Below are positions 18,559 to 26,958 of a DNA stretch of 53,928 nucleotides, in pieces. Position 1 is the first letter of the stretch. Every line of letters begins with the position of its first letter. The position numbers and the translations under genes are program-made. A model generated the notes under the pieces. It ran no database searches. It had not been told where the DNA came from and saw only the letters and a program-made list of their open reading frames with translations. The stretch comes from Deltaproteobacteria bacterium (GTDB lineage: Bacteria > Desulfobacterota > WTBG01 > CAIYCZ01 > CAIRTM01): the NCBI GenBank assembly GCA_024276465.1, contig JAJRXD010000115.1:1-53928 (forward strand), written 5' to 3'.

Positions 18559-19765
18559 AATAAGCCGCATTTGCGAACAGTTTCCACCGGCAGAGGGCGG
18601 CCTTTCTTCAGGGATGTTTGACCTCAGTATGGCACAGCATAAGCTGGGACATGACATCACAGTATTTGCACCTTTGTCAGAAAATTCCTCTGAATTTGAT
18701 TCTAAAACTCCATTTACAGTAACAAGAATACCTTCAAAAAGGATTTTTGATTTCAGCTGGAAAGCTTGCGATGCACTGACAAAGCTTTCCACCCCTCCCG
18801 ACATTGTGCATACACATGGACCTGCAGCATTTAATTATCTTATCAGGCGTACCAACACAGACCCTCCTTTAGTTCACACCATGCATGCTGTAAGAAAATA
18901 TCAATACAATCTCCTTAAGCAGCTGCCTGAAATGGTTAAATCCTTTGAAAAAAAGTCTGGGTTGCAGGTAATACAAAAGCCAAAAAGTTATAACAGAATA
19001 TCACCCAATATTTTCAAAGCTTTCTTCCTTGAAAAATATATTTGTCGGAGAGTGAACCATATTGTTGTTGTTTCAAAATATTTTGCTGATCAGATAAACA
19101 GTTACTATGGTGTGTCTTATGAAAAAATTTCCGTAGTCTATAATGGGAGCAAATTCAACCCACAAAAAGTTTGCAGTGCAGATAATTCCAAATTCCATTC
19201 ATATGGCATCAACACACAAAATGATGTTATCCTGTATGTCGGAAGAACTGACTGGGCTAAACGTGTCCATATTCTGGTTGAAGCAATGCCTGAAGTACTG
19301 AGAAAATACCCGCATGCCTGCCTTATTATTGCAGGGACAGGCGACCAGAACAGAGATCTGTCACAGCTCGTTAAAAAATTAAGACTCAGTAATTCCGTTA
19401 AACTTCTGGGTTGGGTCCCTCACGATGACTTGCCTGAATTATACAATATTGCCAGATGTTTCTGTTTGCCGTCATACTGGGAAGGACTTTCCAAGGCTAT
19501 TCTGGATGCCATGAGTACAGGGGTTCCTGTAATTGCAACAGATAATCTTTCTAACAGGGAGATTTTGCATAATGGCAAGTTTGGCTGGCTGGTAGAAGAA
19601 CCCACACCTGAAGCATGGAGCAAAACAATGGAGGTTGTCCTGTCCGGCAGAGTTGAGGTTAAGGTCAACAGGGCGTCTAAATTGATCGACACAATGTATC
19701 GTTGGGAACATGTTGCTGAAAGGATCGATGTGGCTTATCAAAAAGTTTTAAAACACCTAAGCTGA
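18545..19765 (+). CDS. GT4-family glycosyltransferase
   Basis: The 406-residue GT-B protein begins with a TTG codon inside the end of the PilZ-fused transferase gene (14-base overlap), so the two are translationally linked. The N-terminal EQFPPAEGGLSSGMFDLS holds the glycine-rich loop. DIVHTHGPAAFN, VVVSKYFADQI and VGRTDWAKRVHILVEAMPEV follow the GT4 order. The C-terminal YWEGLSKAILDAMSTGVPVIAT is the EX7E motif. Position directly after the initiating enzyme suggests an early sugar addition, but the sugar is unknown. Confidence 0.92.
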   Translation: MKLIKISRICEQFPPAEGGLSSGMFDLSMAQHKLGHDITVFAPLSENSSEFDSKTPFTVTRIPSKRIFDFSWKACDALTKLSTPPDIVHTHGPAAFNYLIRRTNTDPPLVHTMHAVRKYQYNLLKQLPEMVKSFEKKSGLQVIQKPKSYNRISPNIFKAFFLEKYICRRVNHIVVVSKYFADQINSYYGVSYEKISVVYNGSKFNPQKVCSADNSKFHSYGINTQNDVILYVGRTDWAKRVHILVEAMPEVLRKYPHACLIIAGTGDQNRDLSQLVKKLRLSNSVKLLGWVPHDDLPELYNIARCFCLPSYWEGLSKAILDAMSTGVPVIATDNLSNREILHNGKFGWLVEEPTPEAWSKTMEVVLSGRVEVKVNRASKLIDTMYRWEHVAERIDVAYQKVLKHLS

Positions 19766-19960
19766 GCGATTTTTCTGATAAAGACAGTTAGTGTAACAGC
19801 ATTTCACTCATTCTCAGCAGACATCCATGTCTGCTTCCGAGGTAAGCATTACACTTCACCATCCAGGTGAAGCTTATGTAATGCTTAAATCCGTTCAATG
19901 CTATTACACAAATCTCGACACAGCGGGATTTATGTAATCATGTTTTTTTAGAATCGCTCA
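19763..19960. repeat. Nested multi-hairpin intergenic element
   Basis: The outer arms are TGAGCGATT (19763-19771) and AATCGCTCA (19952-19960). The next pair is GTGTAACAGCATT (19791-19803) and AATGCTATTACAC (19897-19909), with one mismatch. Inside lie two separate hairpins: AGCAGACAT-CC-ATGTCTGCT (19816-19835), and 19844-19886 with arms AAGCATTACA / TGTAATGCTT enclosing CTTCACC / GGTGAAG. The whole folds as a multi-branched structure, and the plus strand crosses it in the gap between two glycosyltransferase genes. A partial copy lies at 3112-3158. Confidence 0.75.
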
Positions 19961-20038
19961 ATTTAGGAAACAATAAATGCACATTTTCATGATAAAAAAA
20001 CAGGAGTTTACATTCCTGGTAAAAAAACAATTAAAAAA

Positions 20039-21181
20039 ATGAAGATAGGCATTGTTTCACCTTACATTGCATCATCAGCAAACCTGCAGTACTACCAGAG
20101 CCAGCAGATAAATCTTGCTGCTGAGTTGACAAAACTTGGTGTCCAGGTTGATATCATTACTGCACATAGAGATTCCAACCAACCTGAGTACGAGGTAATA
20201 GGCGGCCAGATAAAAATCTTCAGGCTCCCTACAGTAGCTACATGGACCGAACGTTTCTTTAACCAGTCTGTAATGGCTGGGCTCTGGAAAATGCTGAAAA
20301 AAGGGGCTTATGACCTTATTCAGAGCTCTGATGACTATGCTCTCAGCACGCTCGTTGCAGGACTGTATGCCCTGTTCAACAAGTCCCGTTTAATCATTTA
20401 CCAGGGTATTTACCACTACAGCTTAAGAAAAACTGTAAAAGCACTTATGTATGTTTATGATTTTTTTACAGGTTTCATCATGAAGCGCACATACTGTATG
20501 GCTGTCTGTAAAACAAAGACAGCGGGTAAATTTTTGCAGAAAAAAGGATTCAACAGGATCCGGATAATTTCTGCTGGAGTAAACACTTCTTTATTCTATC
20601 CCGGGGAAAGGAGAAGAAATAAGGATTTTGAATTGCTGTCCGCAGGGCAACTAATACCCCAAAAAAATTACTGCTTTATGCTTAAGGTGTTTGAACATTT
20701 AATTAAAGTTTATCCAAATGTCCGATTAACTATTATAGGATCTGGTCCCGACAAGGAACGGATCGAGCATATTGCTCGAGAAACAGGGGTAACCGATAAA
20801 CTGCGGTTAATTGAAAATGTGCCTAACAGGCAGATGCGTGATTTTTATACTCACTCTGATCTGTTTCTTCTGTTCAGCAAAAACGAGATTTTTGGCATGG
20901 TAATCCTTGAAGCCATGGCCTGTGGATGTCCGGTAATGTCAACCCCTACACCGGGTGCAGTGGATATTATCTCTGATAACGTTAACGGCTATATTGTTTC
21001 GGGTTTCTACGAAAAAGACATTGCTGAACAGATTAACCGGATACTTCAAAACCAGGATAAACTGTCACTTGTCCGCCAGAGAGCTCTTAAAACCTCGGAG
21101 CAATATTCCTGGGCTGCCATTGCCAGACAATACTATGAACTTTACCTTGAAGTAATGGCTGAAAAAGATAAAAAACCGTAA
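20039..21181 (+). CDS. GT4-family glycosyltransferase
   Basis: The 380-residue protein begins MKIGIVSPYIASSANLQYYQ. It has LLSAGQLIPQKNYCFMLKVF at the start of the donor domain and NEIFGMVILEAMACGCPVMST, a clear EX7E motif. The arrangement matches alpha-mannosyl/glucosyl GT4 enzymes acting on lipid-linked intermediates at the inner membrane. It lies after the structured intergenic element, within a plus-strand series of four such genes. ATG at 20039 follows an A-rich leader with no strong ribosome-binding site. Confidence 0.92.
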   Translation: MKIGIVSPYIASSANLQYYQSQQINLAAELTKLGVQVDIITAHRDSNQPEYEVIGGQIKIFRLPTVATWTERFFNQSVMAGLWKMLKKGAYDLIQSSDDYALSTLVAGLYALFNKSRLIIYQGIYHYSLRKTVKALMYVYDFFTGFIMKRTYCMAVCKTKTAGKFLQKKGFNRIRIISAGVNTSLFYPGERRRNKDFELLSAGQLIPQKNYCFMLKVFEHLIKVYPNVRLTIIGSGPDKERIEHIARETGVTDKLRLIENVPNRQMRDFYTHSDLFLLFSKNEIFGMVILEAMACGCPVMSTPTPGAVDIISDNVNGYIVSGFYEKDIAEQINRILQNQDKLSLVRQRALKTSEQYSWAAIARQYYELYLEVMAEKDKKP

Positions 21182-21232
21182 CACAAACATATCTCAACAG
21201 GCCTCTTTTAAAGCCCTGAAACATTAGAAAAA

Positions 21233-22354
21233 ATGAAAATTATTCAGATCACCCCTGATTTCCCGCCCTGTGGTGGCGGTATTGGTTCATATGTATACTA
21301 TCTGTCCAAAGAACTCATTAAACTGGGGCATGGCATAAATGTTATTTTCCGAGGAACCAGGGATAAAATTTACGATTATAACAATATCAAAGTAAATGAG
21401 GTTAAAGTTGCCGGCTGGCCACCGCTTAATTTAAATATTTTCAAAAAAAAAATTGAAAATATTCTCACCATGGAAAAAGCTGATATTATACATATTCACC
21501 ATGGGGCTATGCCGATAATAAAAAGCAAAGCTCCTGTGCTTGTTACTGCTCACTGTTGCAACAAGGAATTAATACGATCTTTCCATCGTCCAGTCAGAAA
21601 CCTTGATGCTCTTTACCGTAATGCATTATTCCCGGTTTATGTAAAGGCAGAAACCAGGCTGTCTAAACTTTGTGATAAATTGACAGTTGTCTCAGAGTCG
21701 CTCCGCAGGGAATTTTCAAAACATTATGATGTAAGTTCCAGCGTCTTACATAACGGCGTTGATACTAATTTATTCAAACCCAATGAAAATGGTGACAGGG
21801 AAGATGCTGTCATTTTTACCGGGAGCTTAAACAGGGGCAAAGGGGTTCTGGATCTCCTTGAAATTGCCCAACTCTTAATAGAAAGTCATTCCAAAATACA
21901 AATATATATTGCAGGCAATGGCCCTCTAAAAAATAAACTCATCAGAAGAATAAAGAATAAAAATCTGTCTAATGTAAAACTTACAAATCACCTGCCTCAC
22001 CCCCAGTTGGTTCAGTTTTATCAACGCTCCCGGATATTCGTCCTGCCAACCTATTATGAGGGCCTTCCCACTGCAGTATTAGAAGCTATGGCATGCAAAC
22101 TGCCTGTTGTCTCAACAAACATCTCAGGAATACCTGATCAAATTGAAGATGGCATTAACGGTTATATGGTTCACCCTGGCGACATACATGGTTTCTGCGA
22201 AAAGATAGTTGAACTGCTTAATGATGAGATTAAACAAAAAAGTTTTGGTGAAATGGGCAGGAAAAAAATTATGAACAGATTTACCTGGCCATCCATAGGA
22301 AATCTGTTCGTAAAAGAATACAACAACCTTTTAAAGACTTCAGTAAAAACATAG
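21233..22354 (+). CDS. GT4-family glycosyltransferase
   Basis: The 373-residue protein opens MKIIQITPDFPPCGGGIGSY, the glycine-rich acceptor loop. It has ADIIHIHHGAMP, VVSESLRREFSKHYDV, IFTGSLNRGKGVLDLLEIA and YYEGLPTAVLEAMACKLPVVST (EX7E). It follows the preceding glycosyltransferase by 51 bases and precedes the next by 50, consistent with one operon. Donor and acceptor specificity cannot be read from the sequence. Confidence 0.92.
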   Translation: MKIIQITPDFPPCGGGIGSYVYYLSKELIKLGHGINVIFRGTRDKIYDYNNIKVNEVKVAGWPPLNLNIFKKKIENILTMEKADIIHIHHGAMPIIKSKAPVLVTAHCCNKELIRSFHRPVRNLDALYRNALFPVYVKAETRLSKLCDKLTVVSESLRREFSKHYDVSSSVLHNGVDTNLFKPNENGDREDAVIFTGSLNRGKGVLDLLEIAQLLIESHSKIQIYIAGNGPLKNKLIRRIKNKNLSNVKLTNHLPHPQLVQFYQRSRIFVLPTYYEGLPTAVLEAMACKLPVVSTNISGIPDQIEDGINGYMVHPGDIHGFCEKIVELLNDEIKQKSFGEMGRKKIMNRFTWPSIGNLFVKEYNNLLKTSVKT

Positions 22355-22404
22355 AATACTATCCGCTCAATACAGAGAAAACAGACGATTGAGGTAATTT
22401 TGTC

Positions 22405-23634
22405 ATGCACATTCAACTTATAACACCGTACTATTACCCTGAAGTTTGTGCAACGTCTTATCTTTACCAGGAACTATGCCAGAGCTTCCATGATTTGGGT
22501 CACGATGTGGTGGTTATTACTGGATATCCGCGTTACAGTATCAAAAATATTCCAGAAAAATATAGAAACACCCTCTGGTTAAGAGAAACGTTTGAAGGAG
22601 TAGATGTTTTGCGGATCAAAACAGCAAAGCTGCCCAGAAATATCCCCGTTGCCCGTGGCGTGGAATATTTGTGTATTGCTGTAGTATTGTTTCTCAGAGC
22701 ATTATTTTCAAAACGGCCGGATATAGTGTTGGTTCATCCTGCTGCATTGTTTGAAGGGTTAAGCGCCATGTGCCTACACTTTTTAAAAAAAACGCCTTTT
22801 GTTTTAAACGTTCATGACCTCTTCCCTCAGACCGCCATAGATTTAGGGTTGCTTACCAATAAAGCACTAATCAGATTTTTCAGAAAACTTGAGAAGTTTC
22901 TATACAAAAAGGCCAACTGGGTGACAATACATTCGCCGGGAAATCGTGAATGGGCTCTGGCACATGGAGCAAATCCTGATCGCAGTACGGTAATGCCAAT
23001 ATGGATGGATTCGAAAAGATTGCACCCCGGACCTTCAGAAAACCCCTGGCGGCAACGCCATGGCTTAACAAAAAAGTTTGCCGTCATTTTTGCCGGGACA
23101 CAGGGATACAACCAGGATATGCAGGTCATACTCAATGCTGCAGACCGTCTTAACAGTTACCAGGACATCCAGTTTGTCATAATCGGTGACGGCGTCCAGC
23201 ACAGTGAAATGGTTAAACGAAGTAAAGAAATGGGACTCTCTAATTTAATGTGGCTTGACTGGCAACCCAGGGAACAGTATTCGATGATCATGCATACCGC
23301 TGACGTAGTACTTGCAACCCTTAAAAAAGAGGTGAGCACACCGGTAGTGCCCTCTAAAATTTTAAGTGCTATGTCTGCAGGCCGTCCATTGATTACGTGT
23401 ATGCCATTAGAAGGTGATGCTCCTAAACTTGTTCTTGAAGCACAAGCTGGGATTGCCCTGCAACCGGGTGATGACAGTGGCCTTGCCAAATCCATTTTAA
23501 AACTTCACAACGACCGCTCTCTTGTAAAAAAGTTTGGAACCAACGGGAGACAATATGTTGAAAAACACCGGGATGTAAATCTGTGGGCTAAAAGATACAT
23601 AGAGCTGTTTTCAAGCCTGATCGAGAAAGGATAA
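22405..23634 (+). CDS. GT4-family glycosyltransferase, WcaI/WbuB-like
   Basis: The 409-residue protein begins HIQLITPYYYPEVCATSYLY and has GHDVVVITGYPRY and a hydrophobic AVVLFLRALFSKRPDIVLVHP segment. These are features of WcaI/WbuB-type transferases (colanic acid or N-acetylfucosamine transferases), which carry a membrane-associating helix in the N-terminal domain. The donor side has VIFAGTQGYNQDMQ and VVPSKILSAMSAGRPLIT, a variant of the EX7E region. A GAGG element lies 8 bases before ATG. Six bases separate its stop from the ATG of the downstream epimerase. Confidence 0.88.
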   Translation: MHIQLITPYYYPEVCATSYLYQELCQSFHDLGHDVVVITGYPRYSIKNIPEKYRNTLWLRETFEGVDVLRIKTAKLPRNIPVARGVEYLCIAVVLFLRALFSKRPDIVLVHPAALFEGLSAMCLHFLKKTPFVLNVHDLFPQTAIDLGLLTNKALIRFFRKLEKFLYKKANWVTIHSPGNREWALAHGANPDRSTVMPIWMDSKRLHPGPSENPWRQRHGLTKKFAVIFAGTQGYNQDMQVILNAADRLNSYQDIQFVIIGDGVQHSEMVKRSKEMGLSNLMWLDWQPREQYSMIMHTADVVLATLKKEVSTPVVPSKILSAMSAGRPLITCMPLEGDAPKLVLEAQAGIALQPGDDSGLAKSILKLHNDRSLVKKFGTNGRQYVEKHRDVNLWAKRYIELFSSLIEKG

Positions 23635-23640
23635 TTATAA

Positions 23641-24617
23641 ATGAGAGTCTTAATAACCGGCAGCTCCGGTTTCATAGGTTCAGCACTGATGACAGAACTT
23701 ATCAAAAAAAAATTCAGGTAAAAGGAATTGACACTAATTCCCCCCGCTACGAAGAACATGAAAATTATTGGGAACAGACTGATCTTCTCGATAAAACTTC
23801 TTTGTTTGAGTCAGTTGTTCCGTTTAAACCTACTCACATGCTTCATCTGGCTGCAAGGACTGATTTGGGTTTAGATGATGACATAAATGGATTTTCAGCC
23901 AATACAGATGGAATTCGTAATATTCTTAAAGTCTCCCGGAAAATACTGTCTCTGAGGTTTGCAGCCTTTGCATCAACGATTCTCGTGTGCAAACCAGGCT
24001 ATGAACCAACCAATGACTATGATTATCACCCAACAACCCCCTATGGCAAAAGCAAGGTAATAGGCGAAAAACTTGTTCGGGAAGCAGCCGGCAACCTGCA
24101 CTTTAACTGGTGCATCATCAGACCGACATCAATCTGGGGGCCGGGTTATGGCTCCCATTACCTTGATTTTTTTCGTACCATTGCCAGAGGCAGATATTTT
24201 CATCCGGGCAAAGCCAACAATCAGGCAGTTTACGGTTATATCGGAAACTTTGTTTATCAAATTGAAAAGCTCATGGCTGCCCCATCTGAAAAAGTACACC
24301 AAAAAGTATTTTATCTTGGCGACTATTGGCCAACAAGACTCAGGGAATGGACAGATATGATTCATAATGAAACAGGCAGGAGAAAAGTTCGGGTTCTCCC
24401 CAACTGTCTTGCTCGTCTGACTGCTATGTCTGGTGATGTTTTATGGTGGCTTGGCTTGAAAAAAGTACCTTTGACATCATTCAGGTTAAAAAACATGTCT
24501 ATTGACCGTCTATACGACACCTCGTTAATTCAGACAATTGCCAATGATCTTCCATACACTCTTGAAGATGCGGTTAAAGAAACAGTTGCATGGTTAAAAG
24601 CTAATGGAGAAATATAA
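23641..24617 (+). pseudogene. NAD-dependent sugar epimerase/dehydratase, frameshifted at a 9-A tract
   Basis: Translation from ATG 23641 gives MRVLITGSSGFIGSALMTEL, the GxxGxxG NAD loop, then reaches TAA at 23719-23721 just after a run of nine A residues (23704-23712). Restoring one A puts the reading frame into IQVKGIDTNSPRYEE and the rest of an extended SDR protein to 24617. That part includes the catalytic YGKSK motif and the downstream RPTSIWGPGYG. The enzyme would act on a nucleotide sugar. Either the gene is recently broken, the run length is a sequencing error, or polymerase slippage on the A9 run makes some full-length product. Confidence 0.85.
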
Positions 24618-24645
24618 ATAAATTCTAAAAGAGAGTCTTTAAAAA

Positions 24646-25635
24646 ATGAAAAAAATTTTAGTTACCGGCGGGGCCGGCATGATTGGATCAAATCTTGTAA
24701 AACAGCTTGTAATGGATGATGCTAATGATGTATGGGTCGCTGATAATCTTTGGCGTGGTCATCGTGAATACCTCCAGGACGAAGAGGGGCAAATGGTTAT
24801 TGACATGGAAAAGAATTTTTTTGAGGTCGACTTGAGAGATCCTGCTGCATGCCAGCGGGTTGTTGAAGGTGTAGATGAAGTCTATCATCTTGCCGACATT
24901 GTGGCTGGTATCGAATATGTTTTTGGCCATCAGACCACGGTTTTTCACGATAATTGTTTAATTGATACCAATATTTTGAAAGCATCAGCAGAAGCGACTG
25001 TCAAACGTTTTCTTTACGTTGGGACGGCCTGCAGCTATCCTAAAGCAATGCAGCTTGGCGTTGATGCTCCACCGATGGTCGAAGAAGATATCATTCCGGC
25101 AGAGCCTGAGTCTGCTTATGGATGGAGCAAACTTGTCGGGGAGTTGCAGACTGAACTCTATGGCGGGGAAACGAAAATGCTAACATGCATCATGCGGTTT
25201 CACAATGTTTATGGCACTCCCACCGACTTTTCCTCTAACCGGTCACAGGTAATTCCATCGCTGATAACAAAAGCTGTCAGATATCCGGCAGAAAAATTTA
25301 TTGTTTGGGGCAGCGGTGCGCAGGGTCGCTCTTTTATCCATGTGGATGATGCTGTAGAAGGAGTGCTGCTAATGATGAAAAAAGGGGTTAACAAAGGCGC
25401 CATTCAGCTTGGCACAAATTGCTGCACAAGTATTCGCGAACTGGCACAAATCGTTGTTGAAATCAGCGGAAAAAACATCGATATTTATTATGATCTTACC
25501 AAGCCGGAAGGTGACAGGGGACGTTGTGCCGATTGCAGTAAGGCAGAAAAGATCCTGGGTTGGAAACCTAAAGTTAACCTGGAAGAAGGCCTGAAAAGAA
25601 CGTATGACTGGATCGAAACACGATTAAGCATGTAG
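24646..25635 (+). CDS. NAD-dependent epimerase/dehydratase, GDP-mannose 3,5-epimerase-like
   Basis: The 329-residue extended SDR protein has ILVTGGAGMIGSNLV (NAD loop), YHLADIVAGIEYV, GTACSYPK with the catalytic serine/cysteine region, and AYGWSKL (YxxxK). The ACSYPK plus PAEPESAYGWSKL arrangement resembles GDP-mannose 3,5-epimerase, where a cysteine next to the serine is part of the mechanism; other epimerases of this subgroup remain possible. An AGAGAG element lies before ATG. It ends the core plus-strand operon, 17 bases from the convergent O-antigen ligase gene. Confidence 0.87.
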   Translation: MKKILVTGGAGMIGSNLVKQLVMDDANDVWVADNLWRGHREYLQDEEGQMVIDMEKNFFEVDLRDPAACQRVVEGVDEVYHLADIVAGIEYVFGHQTTVFHDNCLIDTNILKASAEATVKRFLYVGTACSYPKAMQLGVDAPPMVEEDIIPAEPESAYGWSKLVGELQTELYGGETKMLTCIMRFHNVYGTPTDFSSNRSQVIPSLITKAVRYPAEKFIVWGSGAQGRSFIHVDDAVEGVLLMMKKGVNKGAIQLGTNCCTSIRELAQIVVEISGKNIDIYYDLTKPEGDRGRCADCSKAEKILGWKPKVNLEEGLKRTYDWIETRLSM

Positions 25636-25652
25636 AATAATAATTTTTATGG

Positions 25653-26936
25653 TTAGGCCATCTGATTATTGTTTATCACACCTTGTGATTCATTAAGAGC
25701 ATGTTCGTTCTGGAAAATTTTCTCTGCAACAATGGGCAGTATAATCATAATCCAATATAAATAAGTTTCCTGGAAATTAATAAACAGTGAAACAATTATC
25801 ATCCCAATCAAACCAATCTGAAGATACAATGCAAATTCACTGAAAAATTTACTCTGTGTTTTTTTTAATTGCAACAGAGCCCTGAAAGAAATAAAAAAGA
25901 TGGCTGCAAAAGCAGAAAAACCCATTAGTCCCTGCTCAACCAGGACCTGCATAAATGTATTATGCACAACATAGCCATGCCTTCTGTGGCCTAACTCTTC
26001 CCGGACTGCTTTTGTGTATTGAGCCGGCCCTACCCCCAGTAAAGGATGACGAAGCCATAATCTGAATGAATATTTAACGTTAATGATACGACTGCCAGCA
26101 CTATCCTCAAATCTCGTTCTCCCTCCAAGAGATGTTTGTATTGTTGCCTCCCTGCTCTCAAACAAAGCCTGTGCAAAGCTGAAAAAAAACAACAAAACAA
26201 GTCCTGCAATAATTATGGTTGACTTTTTTTTTATGTTTTTAGCAAATAGACATATCGAAACGAAAAACAGCCCCAGGAAACCAGAACGTGAGACAGTGCA
26301 TAAAACTCCGCCAAACAAAACACATACTGTTACAATATAAGACCCTTTTAAAAACTTGTTTTTACCATGCAAAAAGAAGCAATATGCAAGGGGGATGAGA
26401 ACAATCAGCATGGCTGCTAATTCATTGGGGTCGGCCTGGAAGCCGCAACTGCGGTCAAGTATCAGCAGGCCTCTGCCAGACGGCAAGCTGAAAATACGCT
26501 GAATGAGAGCAAATATAGCATTGCAAAATCCGGCAAAGACCATAACTTTAATAAACAGCATAAAATCCTTCATGTTATTTATGTAATTTAAAATAATGAT
26601 TGAGAATAAAACGCATTTAGTAATTGTAAACAGAGACAAGTTAACATCACTGCCTTTATCCAGACTGCTTAAAACAGCAGATAAAATACCTGACAATAGA
26701 TAAAATACTGCCAAAAACATGACTCCCTTTTTGCTGAAGTCCCTGCGATGAAGAAAAGAAGAAATGAATAAAATTATGGCAACAAATAAATTTGTGCGGT
26801 ATTCACTTATTATTGGAACATAATTTTCAGGTCTGAGGTAAAACAAAAGGCTTAAAGAACATATCCGTGCAACAGGCCATATAATCTCAAAAAAAACAAC
26901 CAGTCCTAATATAAATAATGTTAGTATTGTTAACAT
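25653..26936 (-). CDS. O-antigen ligase / Wzy-type polymerase-like membrane protein
   Basis: I use ATG at 26936 (427 residues), where the protein starts MLTILTLFILGLVVFF. A longer frame opening at 27014 would overlap the divergent gene. It has about ten membrane segments. A large periplasmic loop holds GRTRFEDSAGSRI, LWLRHPLLGVGPAQYTKA and HGYVVHNTFMQVLVEQGL, the conserved HxxH/NxF pattern of the Wzy_C (WaaL/Wzy) superfamily. Such proteins polymerise repeat units or ligate glycan to an acceptor on the periplasmic side. Which of the two jobs applies cannot be resolved from sequence. Confidence 0.9.
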   Translation of the reverse strand: MLTILTLFILGLVVFFEIIWPVARICSLSLLFYLRPENYVPIISEYRTNLFVAIILFISSFLHRRDFSKKGVMFLAVFYLLSGILSAVLSSLDKGSDVNLSLFTITKCVLFSIIILNYINNMKDFMLFIKVMVFAGFCNAIFALIQRIFSLPSGRGLLILDRSCGFQADPNELAAMLIVLIPLAYCFFLHGKNKFLKGSYIVTVCVLFGGVLCTVSRSGFLGLFFVSICLFAKNIKKKSTIIIAGLVLLFFFSFAQALFESREATIQTSLGGRTRFEDSAGSRIINVKYSFRLWLRHPLLGVGPAQYTKAVREELGHRRHGYVVHNTFMQVLVEQGLMGFSAFAAIFFISFRALLQLKKTQSKFFSEFALYLQIGLIGMIIVSLFINFQETYLYWIMIILPIVAEKIFQNEHALNESQGVINNNQMA

Positions 26937-26958
26937 AATTATCAAAACATTTTGCAAA

